Of a stretch of DNA of 64,000 nt, positions 32,726 through 42,683 are shown in pieces. Each line of letters begins with the position of its first letter. The stretch's first letter is position 1. The notes beneath the pieces were generated by a model, which saw only the letters and a program-made list of their open reading frames with translations, did no database searches and was not told the origin of the DNA. Both the position numbers and the translations under genes were made by a program. The stretch covers positions 124,001 to 188,000 of the forward strand of contig JBBDXW010000001.1 of NCBI GenBank assembly GCA_040902105.1. Reading direction: 5' to 3'. The DNA is from IDS-8 sp040902105. GTDB taxonomy: Bacteria; Pseudomonadota; Gammaproteobacteria; Steroidobacterales; Woeseiaceae.

Positions 32726-35700
32726 ATGCTGGTGTTGCCGGGACAACGGGCGTTGTCCGGTTTCAGGCTGGCAAGACGACTCGCGGAGTTGCAGGTCCAC
32801 GATGCCGTCACCGCCGGAATAACCGCACTTCACGCCCGCTACAGCTACTTCGTTCACAGCTCGAGCTCGCTCACCGCGGAAGAGCACTCGCGGCTGCTCG
32901 CATTGCTGTTATCGGACGAAGCCGTGCCTGAATTTCCGGCCGATGCGCAGCGATTTTTCGCATTACCACGTGCCGGCACGATTTCACCGTGGTCGAGCAA
33001 GGCAACGGACATCGCGCACGCGTGCGGCTTCAGCAAAATCATTCGGCTCGAGCGCGGTATCTGCTACGACGTGGAATTTCCGGAGCCGTTGGCGCCGGAG
33101 CAATTGCACAGTGTGGGCCGCGTGCTGATCGACCGCATGACGGAGATGCTGATCGCACGCAGCGAGCAGGCACAACAACTTTTCGAAACGCATCGATCCC
33201 GTTCCTTCGAGCTGGTGCCGTTACTGCGGGACGGCAGGGCGGCTCTGGTCGAGGCGAATCGCGCGTTGGGACTGGCGCTGTCCCGCGACGAGATCGACTA
33301 CCTGCACGAAAACTACGCGCGACTCGGCCGCGATCCAACCGATGCCGAGTTGATGATGTTCGCGCAAGCAAACTCCGAGCACTGCCGGCATAAGATTTTT
33401 CGCGCGGACTGGATCATCGACGGCGTGCCGCAGACGGCGACGCTCATGGACATGATTCGCGGCACCACGGAGGCGAGTCCGAGCGGTGTGATTTCAGCTT
33501 ATTCGGATAACGCTGCGGTCATCGAGGGATGGAGCGGCCGGCGCCTGATGCCGCGCATGGACGACCGGAGCTACGCGTACCGTGACGAACCGATTCACAT
33601 CCTGATGAAAGTCGAAACGCACAACCATCCGACGGCGATTTCACCGTTTCCCGGTGCCGCGACGGGCTCCGGAGGCGAGATACGCGATGAAGGCGCGACC
33701 GGGCTCGGGGCACGCCCGAAGGCCGGCCTCACCGGCTTCACGGTGTCGCATCTGCGCATTCCGTCGTTTGCACAACCGTGGGAGCGCCCGCGTTCGCATA
33801 CGCAACGCATGGCGACGCCGCTCGACATCATGCTGGACGGGCCGGTCGGGGCGGCGTCCTTCAACAACGAATTCGGCCGGCCGAACCTTTGTGGTTACTT
33901 CCGCACGTTCGAGGCGGATGTCCCGGGGTTACCCGGCGGCGAATTCCGCGGTTACGTAAAGCCCATCATGATTGCGGGCGGCGTCGGCAACGTCCGCGCC
34001 GAACATGCACGGAAAGTTGACGTGCCCGCTGGCGCGCGGATCGTCGTCATCGGCGGCCCGGCGATGCTCATCGGTCTCGGTGGCGGCGCCGCATCGAGCC
34101 TCGCGAGCGGCAGCAGCACGGAAGATCTGGACTTCGCATCGGTGCAACGCGGCAATCCCGAAATGCAGCGCCGCGCGCAGGAAGTCATCGATCGATGCGT
34201 CGCCCTGGGTGAACGCAACCCGATTGTCCTGATTCACGACGTCGGCGCGGGTGGACTTTCGAACGCGGTTCCGGAGGCCGTCGACCACAGCAAACTCGGT
34301 GCCCGGATCGATCTTCGCTCGGTGCCGAACGCCGAGCCCGGCATGTCGCCGCTCGGCATCTGGTGCAACGAAGCGCAGGAGCGTTACGTGCTGATCGTAG
34401 CCAACGAGCGTCTCGCGGAGTTTTCAGCGCTGTGCGAGCGGGAACGCTGCCCGTTTGCCGTTATCGGCACGCTCACGAACGACAGGCGGCTCATCGTCAG
34501 GGACAGCGAGTTCGAGAACGATGTGGTCGACATGCCGATGCAGATGCTGCTCGGCAAGCCACCGAAAATGACGCGCGATGTGGCGAGAGTCGTGCGGCCA
34601 AAGATCGAACTTGATCTTGGCGACGTCGACCTTCGCGACGCGATCATGCGTGTGCTGCGCTTTCCCGCCGTCGCGGACAAGTCCTTCCTGATCCATATCG
34701 GCGATCGCACGGTCGGCGGCTTGAGCGTTCGCGACCAGATGGTCGGTCCCTGGCAGGTGCCGGTCAGCGATGTTGCAATCACCGCAAGCGGCTTCGAAAG
34801 CACGACGGGCGAAGCAATGGCGATGGGCGAGCGCACGCCGCTTGCGGTACTCAATGCAGCGGCGTCCGCGCGCATGGCCGTCGGCGAGGCGATCACGAAT
34901 ATTGCGGCGGCGGCAATCGGAGGTTTGCAGGACATCCGCCTGTCCGCCAACTGGATGGCAGCCGCCGGGCACCCCGGCGAAGATGCCGATCTTTTCGATG
35001 CGGTCAGGGCGGTCAGCCGCGACCTTTGCCGCGAGCTTGGGATTGCGATTCCGGTCGGCAAGGATTCGCTGTCAATGCGCGCACGGTGGGCCGACGAGTC
35101 GGGCGAGCAGCTTGCGGTAGCGCCGGTGTCGCTGATCGTGTCGGCGTTCGCCCCGGTGACCGACGTGCGGCGTCATCTGACGCCGCAGTTGCGTCGCATC
35201 GACGAGGCCTCTTCCCTGGTGTTGCTCGAGCTGGGCCACGGTGCAAACCGGCTGGGCGGTTCCTGTCTTGCACAGGCGTTCGATCGTTACGGAGGAACTC
35301 CGCCGGATCTGGATTTCGCCCAGGGCCTCGCGGGATTCTTTGCCGCAGTGCAGGAATTGAGCCGGCGAAACCTGATCCTTGCGTATCACGACCGTTCCGA
35401 CGGAGGCCTGCTCGCGACCGTGGCGGAAATGATGTTTGCCGGCCGGCTGGGCGCATCGCTGAAACTCGCCGGTTCGGACAGCGACATCCTCGGGCAGTTG
35501 TTCGCGGAGGAACTCGGCGCCGTTCTGCAGGTTGCGATCAGCCGGCTTGCCGAGGTCTACCACGTGCTCGACCGCTTCGATCTCGGCTGGGTCGACGTCG
35601 GCCGGGTTGAGCCCGACGATCACCTCACCGTTTACAACGATGACGAAGTGATGATCAGCTGCAGCCGCACGGACCTGCAGCGTGACTGGTCCGAAACGAG

Positions 35701-36613
35701 CTATCGTCTGCAGGCGCTGCGTGACAATCCGGAGACCGCGCGACAGGAGTTCGAACGCATTCTCGATGCCGGCGATCCGGGGCTGAACGTCCATCTTTCC
35801 TTCGATCCGGCAGAGGACGTGGCTGCGCCATTCATCGGCGGGGCGAAACCCCGCGTCGCGATACTGCGCGAACAGGGAGTCAACAGCCAGCTCGAAATGG
35901 CGGCGGCGTTCATGCGCGCGGGATTCGACGCCTTCGACCTGCACATGAGTGACATTCTCGAAGGCCGGGACGATCTCGAGAGCTTTGATGGCCTCGTTGC
36001 CTGCGGAGGCTTTTCCTTTGGCGACGTGCTGGGCGCCGGTGGCGGATGGGCGAAGTCGATCCTTTATCACTCCCAGGCACGCGACTGCTTCGCGCGCTTT
36101 TTCTCGCGCGGCGACACTTTCGCATTGGGCGTCTGCAACGGTTGCCAGATGATGTCGCGCCTCACCGAACTGATCCCCGGCAGCCAGCACTGGCCGCGTT
36201 TCCTGCGAAATACGTCCGAGCAGTTCGAAGCGAGACTGAGCCTCCTGGAAGTTGCGGACAGTCCCTCAATCTTTTTTTCCGGAATGGCCGGTTCGCGCAT
36301 CCCGATCGCAACGTCGCACGGGGAAGGGCGCGCCGTGTTCACGAGCGACGCTGCGAAGGCCGCCGCCGAACGACTCGTAACATTGCGCTACGTAGACAAC
36401 TACGGCGCCGTGACGGAAAGCTATCCTGCAAATCCGAACGGATCGGGCGGCGGTATTTGCGGCCTGACGTCCGAGGATGGCCGCGTGGCCATCGTCATGC
36501 CGCACCCGGAACGCGTGGCGAGGACCGCGCAGAATTCCTGGCACCCGGACGAATGGGGCGACGACGGGCCGTGGATGCGCCTCTTCCGGAATGCGCGTGT
36601 TGCGGTGAATTAG
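32726..36613 (+). CDS. purL: Phosphoribosylformylglycinamidine synthase
   Basis: Single-chain FGAM synthase of purine biosynthesis (FGAR + Gln + ATP to FGAM). The N-terminal PurS-like domain starts MLVLPGQRALSGFRLARRL. The linker GTISPWSSKATDIAH is followed by two AIRS-like synthase halves (HNHPTAISPFPGAATGSGGE; VGGLSVRDQMVGPWQ). The C-terminal glutamine amidotransferase has GVCNGCQMMS (nucleophile Cys) and MPHPERV. 1295 residues, the length of the E. coli enzyme. A start at ATG 32708 would add six residues. Confidence 0.96.
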   Translation: MLVLPGQRALSGFRLARRLAELQVHDAVTAGITALHARYSYFVHSSSSLTAEEHSRLLALLLSDEAVPEFPADAQRFFALPRAGTISPWSSKATDIAHACGFSKIIRLERGICYDVEFPEPLAPEQLHSVGRVLIDRMTEMLIARSEQAQQLFETHRSRSFELVPLLRDGRAALVEANRALGLALSRDEIDYLHENYARLGRDPTDAELMMFAQANSEHCRHKIFRADWIIDGVPQTATLMDMIRGTTEASPSGVISAYSDNAAVIEGWSGRRLMPRMDDRSYAYRDEPIHILMKVETHNHPTAISPFPGAATGSGGEIRDEGATGLGARPKAGLTGFTVSHLRIPSFAQPWERPRSHTQRMATPLDIMLDGPVGAASFNNEFGRPNLCGYFRTFEADVPGLPGGEFRGYVKPIMIAGGVGNVRAEHARKVDVPAGARIVVIGGPAMLIGLGGGAASSLASGSSTEDLDFASVQRGNPEMQRRAQEVIDRCVALGERNPIVLIHDVGAGGLSNAVPEAVDHSKLGARIDLRSVPNAEPGMSPLGIWCNEAQERYVLIVANERLAEFSALCERERCPFAVIGTLTNDRRLIVRDSEFENDVVDMPMQMLLGKPPKMTRDVARVVRPKIELDLGDVDLRDAIMRVLRFPAVADKSFLIHIGDRTVGGLSVRDQMVGPWQVPVSDVAITASGFESTTGEAMAMGERTPLAVLNAAASARMAVGEAITNIAAAAIGGLQDIRLSANWMAAAGHPGEDADLFDAVRAVSRDLCRELGIAIPVGKDSLSMRARWADESGEQLAVAPVSLIVSAFAPVTDVRRHLTPQLRRIDEASSLVLLELGHGANRLGGSCLAQAFDRYGGTPPDLDFAQGLAGFFAAVQELSRRNLILAYHDRSDGGLLATVAEMMFAGRLGASLKLAGSDSDILGQLFAEELGAVLQVAISRLAEVYHVLDRFDLGWVDVGRVEPDDHLTVYNDDEVMISCSRTDLQRDWSETSYRLQALRDNPETARQEFERILDAGDPGLNVHLSFDPAEDVAAPFIGGAKPRVAILREQGVNSQLEMAAAFMRAGFDAFDLHMSDILEGRDDLESFDGLVACGGFSFGDVLGAGGGWAKSILYHSQARDCFARFFSRGDTFALGVCNGCQMMSRLTELIPGSQHWPRFLRNTSEQFEARLSLLEVADSPSIFFSGMAGSRIPIATSHGEGRAVFTSDAAKAAAERLVTLRYVDNYGAVTESYPANPNGSGGGICGLTSEDGRVAIVMPHPERVARTAQNSWHPDEWGDDGPWMRLFRNARVAVN

Positions 36614-36618
36614 GTGCG

Positions 36619-36716
36619 TTAGGTGCCGGACTTGGATTTTTGGACATTTTACAGTGGGTCGATTCAGATCGCGTACTGGGAAGTGAAATGTCCAAAAATC
36701 CAAGTCCGGCACCTAA
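36619..36716. repeat. Family B hairpin element (copy B1), ~98 bp
   Basis: Terminal inverted repeats TTAGGTGCCGGACTTGGAT and ATCCAAGTCCGGCACCTAA continue through TTTTTGGACATTT/AAATGTCCAAAAA to form arms of over 30 bp. The loop contains CAGTGGGTCGATTCAGATCG. Three more copies lie at 42684, 54889 and 62073. Confidence 0.9.
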
Positions 36717-36738
36717 CGGCAGGCTCCTAACGGCACCA

Positions 36739-36797
36739 ACACCGCTTCGCGAACTCGCTTTGTGGAACACCCCCGGACGGCGTTCCTGCTTGTGCCA
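36739..36797. repeat. Family E element, right half (copy E2)
   Basis: Nearly identical to the loop and right arm of E1 (ACACCGCTTCGCGAACTCG, then TTTGTGGAACACCCCCGGAC) but lacking the left arm. It directly follows family B copy B1. Confidence 0.7.
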
Positions 36798-36828
36798 TGG
36801 ACGAACGCTTCGACCCCCTCCTCGCCCG

Positions 36829-37521
36829 CTAGGCGCTTGGCCTCAGACCGCCGTTGCCTTCCTGGACGAAGAAGCGCCGGACCTTGATGGCGCGGCTCAG
36901 TTTGCCGCGGCGCACGAAGCATTGATAGAACATGTCTTTCATGACTTCCAGCAGCACGCCGGCCTGGGCGCGGTTCAGTAGCGGCAAATCTTCTTCAATC
37001 TGCGTTTCGAACAGAACCCGCTTGATCGGCGCGAAGCTGTCGTCGTCAATTTCGGCGATGTCCTGCGCCATCATGACTTCATCGAATGCCCGCAGCTTGC
37101 CGCCGTTGCCCATGGCTTCGAAGGAACTGGCCGCCGCGCGGCGGCACATCGAGGCGAATGCGTTGAAGAGATTGTTCGAATAGCAGACCAGCGCCTCACG
37201 GAACAATACCTCGGTGTGTCTGGGCAGGTAGGAGAACGGAAAGCGTTCCTTCGGCCGCTCGAGTTCGAGGAAATTCCGATTGAGCTCGATAGCATCCTGG
37301 CCGAATGCCTTCACGCCGAAGCGGAGGAAAATCGGCGCCCGGCAGGCGTCGCATTGATAGACGAGGCCGACATGTTTCGGCCGCCCGTCCAGCACGGTCT
37401 GCACATCCGGAATCGATTGCGGCGTCATGCGTGAAAACACGCCGCAATAAGGACATTCGAGGCCGAACTGCTCGCCGCTGCCATGATGGACGGATTTGTC
37501 GCGCTTTACGATTATGCTCAT
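36829..37521 (-). CDS. Zinc-ribbon DUF4145-like protein
   Basis: 230 residues from MSIIVKRDKSVHHGSGEQFG. Two CxxC pairs (CPYC near residue 25; CDAC near 60) form a probable zinc ribbon. A helical region follows with LVCYSNNLFNAFASMCRRAA, which resembles DUF4145, a domain often seen in restriction/defence-linked and orphan proteins. Function unknown. The frame is open further upstream to 37788 but that part runs into a large inverted repeat, so I take the ATG before the zinc ribbon; a start at 37713 is possible. Confidence 0.65.
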   Translation of the reverse strand: MSIIVKRDKSVHHGSGEQFGLECPYCGVFSRMTPQSIPDVQTVLDGRPKHVGLVYQCDACRAPIFLRFGVKAFGQDAIELNRNFLELERPKERFPFSYLPRHTEVLFREALVCYSNNLFNAFASMCRRAAASSFEAMGNGGKLRAFDEVMMAQDIAEIDDDSFAPIKRVLFETQIEEDLPLLNRAQAGVLLEVMKDMFYQCFVRRGKLSRAIKVRRFFVQEGNGGLRPSA

Positions 37522-37685
37522 CGCAGGCCTGTTGTTATTGTTGGACTGCCGCTGCCCGTTATTCTTTTTCAAGCGCGCTGCATTGTTTTTAGCGTAGTTT
37601 GAACAGCGCGTTAGCAGTATATCCTTAAGCTTGACCTTAGCATCGGCCGGTTCTACATAATCGTGAAACTGGTACGCATCGTGCT

Positions 37686-37902
37686 GATTTCGCCGTGGGG
37701 TCACGTTCTTCATGAACGATTGAAGTTGGTGGTTGGCGAAGCCTCGCGTGGGGGGAGGGCTTTTCAGGACCGCCGTGAACCCATCCATGGGGGCTTCGCA
37801 AAAACATCCCTGTTTTTGACGATCCTGAAAAGCCCTCCCCCCACGCGAGACTCCGCTGAATCGTTGTGCCGTTCATGAAGAACGTGACCCCACGGCGAAA
37901 TC
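37686..37902. repeat. Family D large inverted-repeat element (copy D1)
   Basis: Outer arms GATTTCGCCGTGGGGTCACG, then TTCTTCATGAACG, pair with the right end near 37870-37902. Nested inside are GGCGAAGCCTCGCGTGGGGG, then GAGGGCTTTTCAGGA, and its partner TCCTGAAAAGCCCTCCCCCC. A related element at 62016-62287 carries an insertion. Confidence 0.85.
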
Positions 37903-37906
37903 GGCG

Positions 37907-38572
37907 CTAACGCGCATCCGCACGCCACTTGCCCACCGCCGTGCGTGCCGCGGCGTTGACCGGGCGGGCGATCAGCGCGTTACGGCTCAAGGTCACCTCG
38001 AAGCGCGCGCCGTCCGCCATCGGCACGTAAGTCGCCGAGCCGTAGTAGGCGTCGATGCCGGGCGTCAGTGCGGGGAAACGCCGCGCGACCTGCCAGACGT
38101 CGATCAACTGTGGCGGGGACAGTTCGTGCACGGTGCGGTTTTCGCTTTTTTCGCGGCCGATATCGGTAAACCGCCCACTGAGCCTTTCAAGCCGGTAGAT
38201 CGGGTCGAGTCCGAGAATCGTCGCGGGAGGTTTCCAGGTTACGAGCCGTGCGTCGATTTGCCATTCGTCGCCGCGCAGCGCAAACAGGCGGTCGGTTTCG
38301 CCGTCGATCATCAGGCGCGCCTGATATTCGTTCGGCCCCGTCCGACGGAACTCGATTTTCGAAACCGCCTGCTCGGCGGTCAGCCGGTCGTAGCCGTAGT
38401 AACTGACGGCGAGCAGTATTCCCGCGGTTGCAAGCACCGCGCAGACCGCGAAGCTGATGCCGGAACCGCCTGCGCGCAGTATGCGTCCGCGGCGCGTGCA
38501 GCGAACCGTACGCCCGAGAAAGAACATCGTAAGGAGGGCAAATACGGCGCTGAGGGCGATCAGGATTGTCAT
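37907..38572 (-). CDS. Predicted two-span membrane protein, unknown function
   Basis: 221 residues. Hydrophobic segments at about residues 2-20 (ILIALSAVFALLTMFFLG) and 38-58 (GISFAVCAVLATAGILLAVS) predict an inner-membrane anchor with a soluble C-terminal domain of about 160 residues (periplasmic or cytosolic). The soluble part contains VSKIEFRRTGPNEYQARLMI and PGIDAYYGSATYVPMADG. I recall similar proteins loosely called cation/multidrug efflux pump-like, but there is no transporter architecture. Lies 24 bp downstream of ettA on the same strand. Confidence 0.7.
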   Translation of the reverse strand: MTILIALSAVFALLTMFFLGRTVRCTRRGRILRAGGSGISFAVCAVLATAGILLAVSYYGYDRLTAEQAVSKIEFRRTGPNEYQARLMIDGETDRLFALRGDEWQIDARLVTWKPPATILGLDPIYRLERLSGRFTDIGREKSENRTVHELSPPQLIDVWQVARRFPALTPGIDAYYGSATYVPMADGARFEVTLSRNALIARPVNAAARTAVGKWRADAR

Positions 38573-38596
38573 ACGGTGTCCCGTCTACTTCCGGAG

Positions 38597-40273
38597 TCAA
38601 CCGGCCGCGAGCCGTTTGTAGCGGATGCGATGCGGGGTATTCGCGTCGCTGCCGATTCTCCGCCGCCGGTCTTCTTCGTACTCCGTGTAATTGCCCGCGA
38701 ACCAGACGGCAACACTCTCGCCCTCGAAGGCCAGGATGTGCGTTGCAATGCGGTCGAGAAACCATCGATCGTGCGAAATCACGACTGCGGAACCCGGAAA
38801 CTCCAGCAATGCCTGCTCGAGGGCGCGCAATGTTTCGACGTCGAGATCGTTCGTCGGCTCATCGAGCAACAACAGGTTGCCTCCGGCTTTGAGCATCTTG
38901 GCCAGATGGACACGGTTGCGTTCGCCTCCCGACAGCAGGCCTATTTTTTTCTGCTGGTCGGTGCCGCGAAAGTTGAAGCGGCCCACATAGGCGCGGGACG
39001 GCGTCTCGAAGCTGCCGACCTGGATGACGTCCTGCGCGTCCGAAATCTCCTCCCAGACAGTCTTGTTGTCGTTCAGGCTTTCGCGCGACTGATCGACGCT
39101 TGCGAGTTTGACGCTGTCACCGAGTCGTATCATGCCGCTGTCCGGTTTCTCACCGCCGGTGATCATGCGAAACAGCGTTGTCTTGCCCGCGCCGTTCGGT
39201 CCGATGATGCCGGCAATCCCGCCGGCCGGCAGCGTGAAGCTCAGATTCTCCATCAGCAGCTTGTCGCCGAAGGCCTTCCTGACATTCTCTACTTCGATCA
39301 CCACGTCACCCAGCCGCGGACCGGGCGGGATGTAGATTTCATTCGTTTCGTTACGCTTCTGGTACGCCTGCGACGAGATCTCCTCGAACTGCTTCAAGCG
39401 TGCCTTGGACTTCGCCTGGCGACCCTTCGGATTCGACCGAACCCACTCGAGTTCCGCCTGCATGGCTTTTTGCCTTGCTTTCTCCGTTTGCTCTTCGTGC
39501 GCCAGGCGCTGCTGTTTTTGCTCGAGCCACGATGAGTAGTTGCCTTCCCACGGAATGCCGTGCCCACGGTCGAGTTCGAGGATCCAGCCGGCGACGTTGT
39601 CGAGAAAATAGCGGTCGTGCGTAACCGCAATGACGGTGCCCGGATATTCTTCGAGGAATCGCTCGAGCCAGGCCACGGACGCGGCATCCAGATGGTTGGT
39701 CGGCTCGTCGAGCAGCAGCATGTTCGGTTCGGCGATCAGCAGCCGGCAGAGCGCAACACGCCGTCGTTCGCCGCCTGAGAGCTTGCCGACGTCCGCGTCC
39801 CAGGGCGGCAGCCGCAAGGCATCGGCCGCCACGTCGAGTTTGCGGTCCAGTTCCCAACCGCCGGCCGCGTCGATCGCGTCCTGCAACTTGCCCTGTTCGT
39901 CGAGCAGGGCGCTCATGCGCTCATCGTCCATCGGCTCCGCAAATTGCATGCTGATGTCGTTGAAACGATCCAGCAATCCCTTGGTTTCCGCGACGCCTTC
40001 CTCGACGTTCTGGCGAACGTTTTTGCTTGCGTCGAGTTCCGGTTCCTGCGGCAGAAAGCCGATATTGATACCCGGCTGCGGGCGGGCTTCGCCGTCGAAT
40101 TCCTTGTCGATACCGGCCATGATTCGCAGTAAAGTGGACTTGCCCGAGCCATTCAGGCCGAGAACGCCGATTTTGGCGCCGGGAAAGAAACTCAAGGAAA
40201 TGTCCCTCAGGATGAATCGTTTCGGCGGGACGATTTTCGCCACGCGGTTCATTGTGTAGATGTATTGCGCCAT
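38597..40273 (-). CDS. ettA: Energy-dependent translational throttle protein EttA (ABC-F)
   Basis: ABC-F ATPase that binds the ribosomal E site and gates translation by ATP/ADP ratio. 558 residues. Begins MAQYIYTMNRVAKIVPPKR, typical of EttA. Two ABC domains have Walker A motifs GLNGSGKST and GPNGAGKTT and signatures LSGGERRR and LSGGERNR. Between them is the arm/linker region (WLEQKQQRLAHEEQTEKARQ). No membrane segments. Diverges from the deacetylase-family gene with about 85 bp between starts. Confidence 0.95.
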   Translation of the reverse strand: MAQYIYTMNRVAKIVPPKRFILRDISLSFFPGAKIGVLGLNGSGKSTLLRIMAGIDKEFDGEARPQPGINIGFLPQEPELDASKNVRQNVEEGVAETKGLLDRFNDISMQFAEPMDDERMSALLDEQGKLQDAIDAAGGWELDRKLDVAADALRLPPWDADVGKLSGGERRRVALCRLLIAEPNMLLLDEPTNHLDAASVAWLERFLEEYPGTVIAVTHDRYFLDNVAGWILELDRGHGIPWEGNYSSWLEQKQQRLAHEEQTEKARQKAMQAELEWVRSNPKGRQAKSKARLKQFEEISSQAYQKRNETNEIYIPPGPRLGDVVIEVENVRKAFGDKLLMENLSFTLPAGGIAGIIGPNGAGKTTLFRMITGGEKPDSGMIRLGDSVKLASVDQSRESLNDNKTVWEEISDAQDVIQVGSFETPSRAYVGRFNFRGTDQQKKIGLLSGGERNRVHLAKMLKAGGNLLLLDEPTNDLDVETLRALEQALLEFPGSAVVISHDRWFLDRIATHILAFEGESVAVWFAGNYTEYEEDRRRRIGSDANTPHRIRYKRLAAG

Positions 40274-40358
40274 GCTTTACCTTAAGGCCTGATATGAAAG
40301 CGCGCATTATTGCGCATTATGGGTATTGGAACAGCAATGGAACCGGGACGAGCGCAAG

Positions 40359-41327
40359 ATGGCAGATGACATGGACAACGGTTCGAGGGTATTCGTCTAC
40401 CGGGGCACGGCGCTCGCCAGTTACGGATTCGGTAACGACCACCCGTTCGGTCCGGATCGTCATGACGTATTTCAGGCGGAGCTGGCCGGTGCCGGACTGG
40501 GCGCGGCGATTCACTACGCGGAGCCGCGCCGCGCCAGCGTCGACGACCTTTCCCTGTTTCATACCGCGGAATACATCGACCGGGTGTCACGCCTGTCACG
40601 CGACGGCCGGGGCTTCCTCGACGCCGGCGATACGCCGGCATTTCCCGGTGTGTTCGACGCGGCTTCCGATGTCGTGGGTACCACGCTCGCGGCGGTCGAT
40701 GCCGTGATGGGAGGCGAGGCGGCGCGCGCCTTCGTGCCGATAGCCGGCCTGCATCACGCGGCACGCGGGAACGCGGCAGGATTTTGCGTGTTCAACGATT
40801 GTGGCGTCGCGGTTGAATACCTGCGCAAGCGCTACGGACTGGAGCGGGTCGCATACGTGGATATCGATGCGCATCATGGCGACGGCGTCTTTTACGGCTT
40901 CGAGGACGACCCGGATCTGCTCTTCGCCGACATGCACGAGGACGGCCGCTTCCTGTACCCGGGGACCGGCTCCGCGGACGAGACCGGCACCGGGCCCGCG
41001 AAAGGCACCAAACTCAACATACCGATGGCGCCGGGGGCGGATGATCGGGACTTTGATGTGGCCTGGGCAAGAATCGTCGACTACATCGACAAGGCGTCCC
41101 CCGACTTCATCATTTTCCAGTGCGGCGCCGACAGTCTGGCGGGCGACCCGTTGACCCATCTCCGCTATTCCGAAGAAGCGCATGCGGCCGCGGCCCGGAA
41201 CCTCTGCGAACTGGCGGACCGCCATTGCAAAGGACGCATCGTAGGCACCGGCGGCGGTGGCTACAACCGGCGCAACCTGGCGCGCGCCTGGACGCGGGTC
41301 GTACAGTCCTTTGCGGCAGGCGGTTGA
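40359..41327 (+). CDS. Histone deacetylase family amidohydrolase
   Basis: 322 residues from MADDMDNGSRVFVYRG. Zinc-dependent arginase/deacetylase fold: GLHHAARGNAAGFCVFND (His-His charge relay), YVDIDAHHGDG (Asp and His zinc ligands), and GGGGYNRRNLARAW at the end. Bacterial members include acetoin utilisation AcuC-type and acetylpolyamine amidohydrolases; the substrate cannot be chosen from sequence. A TTG start at 40326 would add 11 residues. The upstream divergent region with ettA has a GCGCATTAT direct repeat. Confidence 0.9.
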   Translation: MADDMDNGSRVFVYRGTALASYGFGNDHPFGPDRHDVFQAELAGAGLGAAIHYAEPRRASVDDLSLFHTAEYIDRVSRLSRDGRGFLDAGDTPAFPGVFDAASDVVGTTLAAVDAVMGGEAARAFVPIAGLHHAARGNAAGFCVFNDCGVAVEYLRKRYGLERVAYVDIDAHHGDGVFYGFEDDPDLLFADMHEDGRFLYPGTGSADETGTGPAKGTKLNIPMAPGADDRDFDVAWARIVDYIDKASPDFIIFQCGADSLAGDPLTHLRYSEEAHAAAARNLCELADRHCKGRIVGTGGGGYNRRNLARAWTRVVQSFAAGG

Positions 41328-41398
41328 CCGCTGCGTTACAATTGCCCACCTTACCTGCCCGACTTTTCAGCTAGTTATTCTGACGGAGATTCTGCCGC

Positions 41399-42652
41399 AT
41401 GTATGTCGAGACACCGACGATCGAAGAATTCGATAGCGAGTTGTTCCAGGCCATCGTCGATGAAGCGCGGCGGCAGGAGGAGCACATCGAGCTGATTGCG
41501 TCGGAAAACTACGTCAGTCCGAGGGTCCTGGAAGCACAGGGCTCGGTGCTGACCAACAAATACGCGGAAGGATATCCCGGCAAGCGCTACTACGGCGGCT
41601 GCGAGTTCGTCGATGTTGCCGAAACGCTGGCGATCGAGCGCGCACGGCAGTTGTTCGGTGCGGATTACGCAAACGTGCAGCCGCATTCGGGATCGCAGGC
41701 CAACGCCGCGGCCTGCCTTGCGCTGCTCGATCCCGGTGACACGATCCTCGGCATGAGCCTTTTCGACGGCGGCCACCTGACGCACGGCGCGAAAGTGAAC
41801 TTCTCCGGCAAGCTGTTCAATGCAATCCAGTATGGCGTTGACGCCGAAACCGGGCTGCTCGATTACGAGCAGGTGGAGGCGCTGGCGGACGAGCACAAGC
41901 CGCGCATGATCATCGCCGGCTTCTCCGCGTACTCACGAGTTCTCGACTGGCAGCGCTTCCGCGACATCGCGGACAAGGTCGGCGCGTACCTGATGGTAGA
42001 CATGGCCCACGTCGCCGGCCTGGTCGCCACGGGCCACTACCCGAATCCCGTGCCGCTTGCGGACGTGGTCACCACGACGACGCACAAGACGCTGCGCGGC
42101 CCGCGCGGCGGTCTCATCCTGGCGCGCAAGAACGATGAGTTGACGCGAAAGTTCAATTCGCTGGTGTTCCCCGGCACGCAGGGTGGACCGCTGATGCACG
42201 TGATCGCCGCGAAAGCCGTCGCCCTGCTCGAAGCCATGCAGCCGGAGTTCAGGCAGTATCAGGGCCGCGTGGTGGAAAACGCGCGAGCGATGGCGAAGGT
42301 ATTCATGGACCGCGGGTACTCGATCGTCTCCGGCGGCACCGACAATCACCTCGTACTGCTGAGCCTTATCGACAAAGACATCACCGGCAAGGACGCCGAT
42401 GCGGCCCTGGGCCGCGCGAACATCACGGTGAACAAGAATACCGTGCCCCGCGATCCGCGTTCGCCGTTTGTCACCAGCGGCTTGAGACTTGGCACACCCG
42501 CATGCACGACGCGCGGCTTCGGCGTCGAAGAGACCAGGAAAATCACCGGCTGGATTTGCGACATCCTTGAAGACCTCGACAACGAGGTGCTGCTGAAGCG
42601 CGTGCGGGGGCAGGTGCTCGACCTGTGCAAGCGGTTTCCGGTCTATGTCTGA
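41399..42652 (+). CDS. glyA: Serine hydroxymethyltransferase
   Basis: Interconverts serine and glycine with tetrahydrofolate, feeding one-carbon metabolism. 417 residues. PLP-lysine motif VTTTTHKTLRGPRGG; LIASENYVSPRVLEAQGSVL at the N terminus; LTNKYAEGYPGKRYYGGCE; substrate and folate-binding HSGSQANAA. CGGAG lies 14 nt before the ATG. It heads the glyA-nrdR-rib gene run, as in many gammaproteobacteria. Confidence 0.97.
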   Translation: MYVETPTIEEFDSELFQAIVDEARRQEEHIELIASENYVSPRVLEAQGSVLTNKYAEGYPGKRYYGGCEFVDVAETLAIERARQLFGADYANVQPHSGSQANAAACLALLDPGDTILGMSLFDGGHLTHGAKVNFSGKLFNAIQYGVDAETGLLDYEQVEALADEHKPRMIIAGFSAYSRVLDWQRFRDIADKVGAYLMVDMAHVAGLVATGHYPNPVPLADVVTTTTHKTLRGPRGGLILARKNDELTRKFNSLVFPGTQGGPLMHVIAAKAVALLEAMQPEFRQYQGRVVENARAMAKVFMDRGYSIVSGGTDNHLVLLSLIDKDITGKDADAALGRANITVNKNTVPRDPRSPFVTSGLRLGTPACTTRGFGVEETRKITGWICDILEDLDNEVLLKRVRGQVLDLCKRFPVYV

Positions 42653-42683
42653 TGTGCTGTCCAGTTCTTAGGCGCCGCGTCTT

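Noticed and set aside
36495..36770. 91-codon minus-strand ORF after purL
   Set aside because: Translation is made of family B and E repeat sequence plus antisense of purL.
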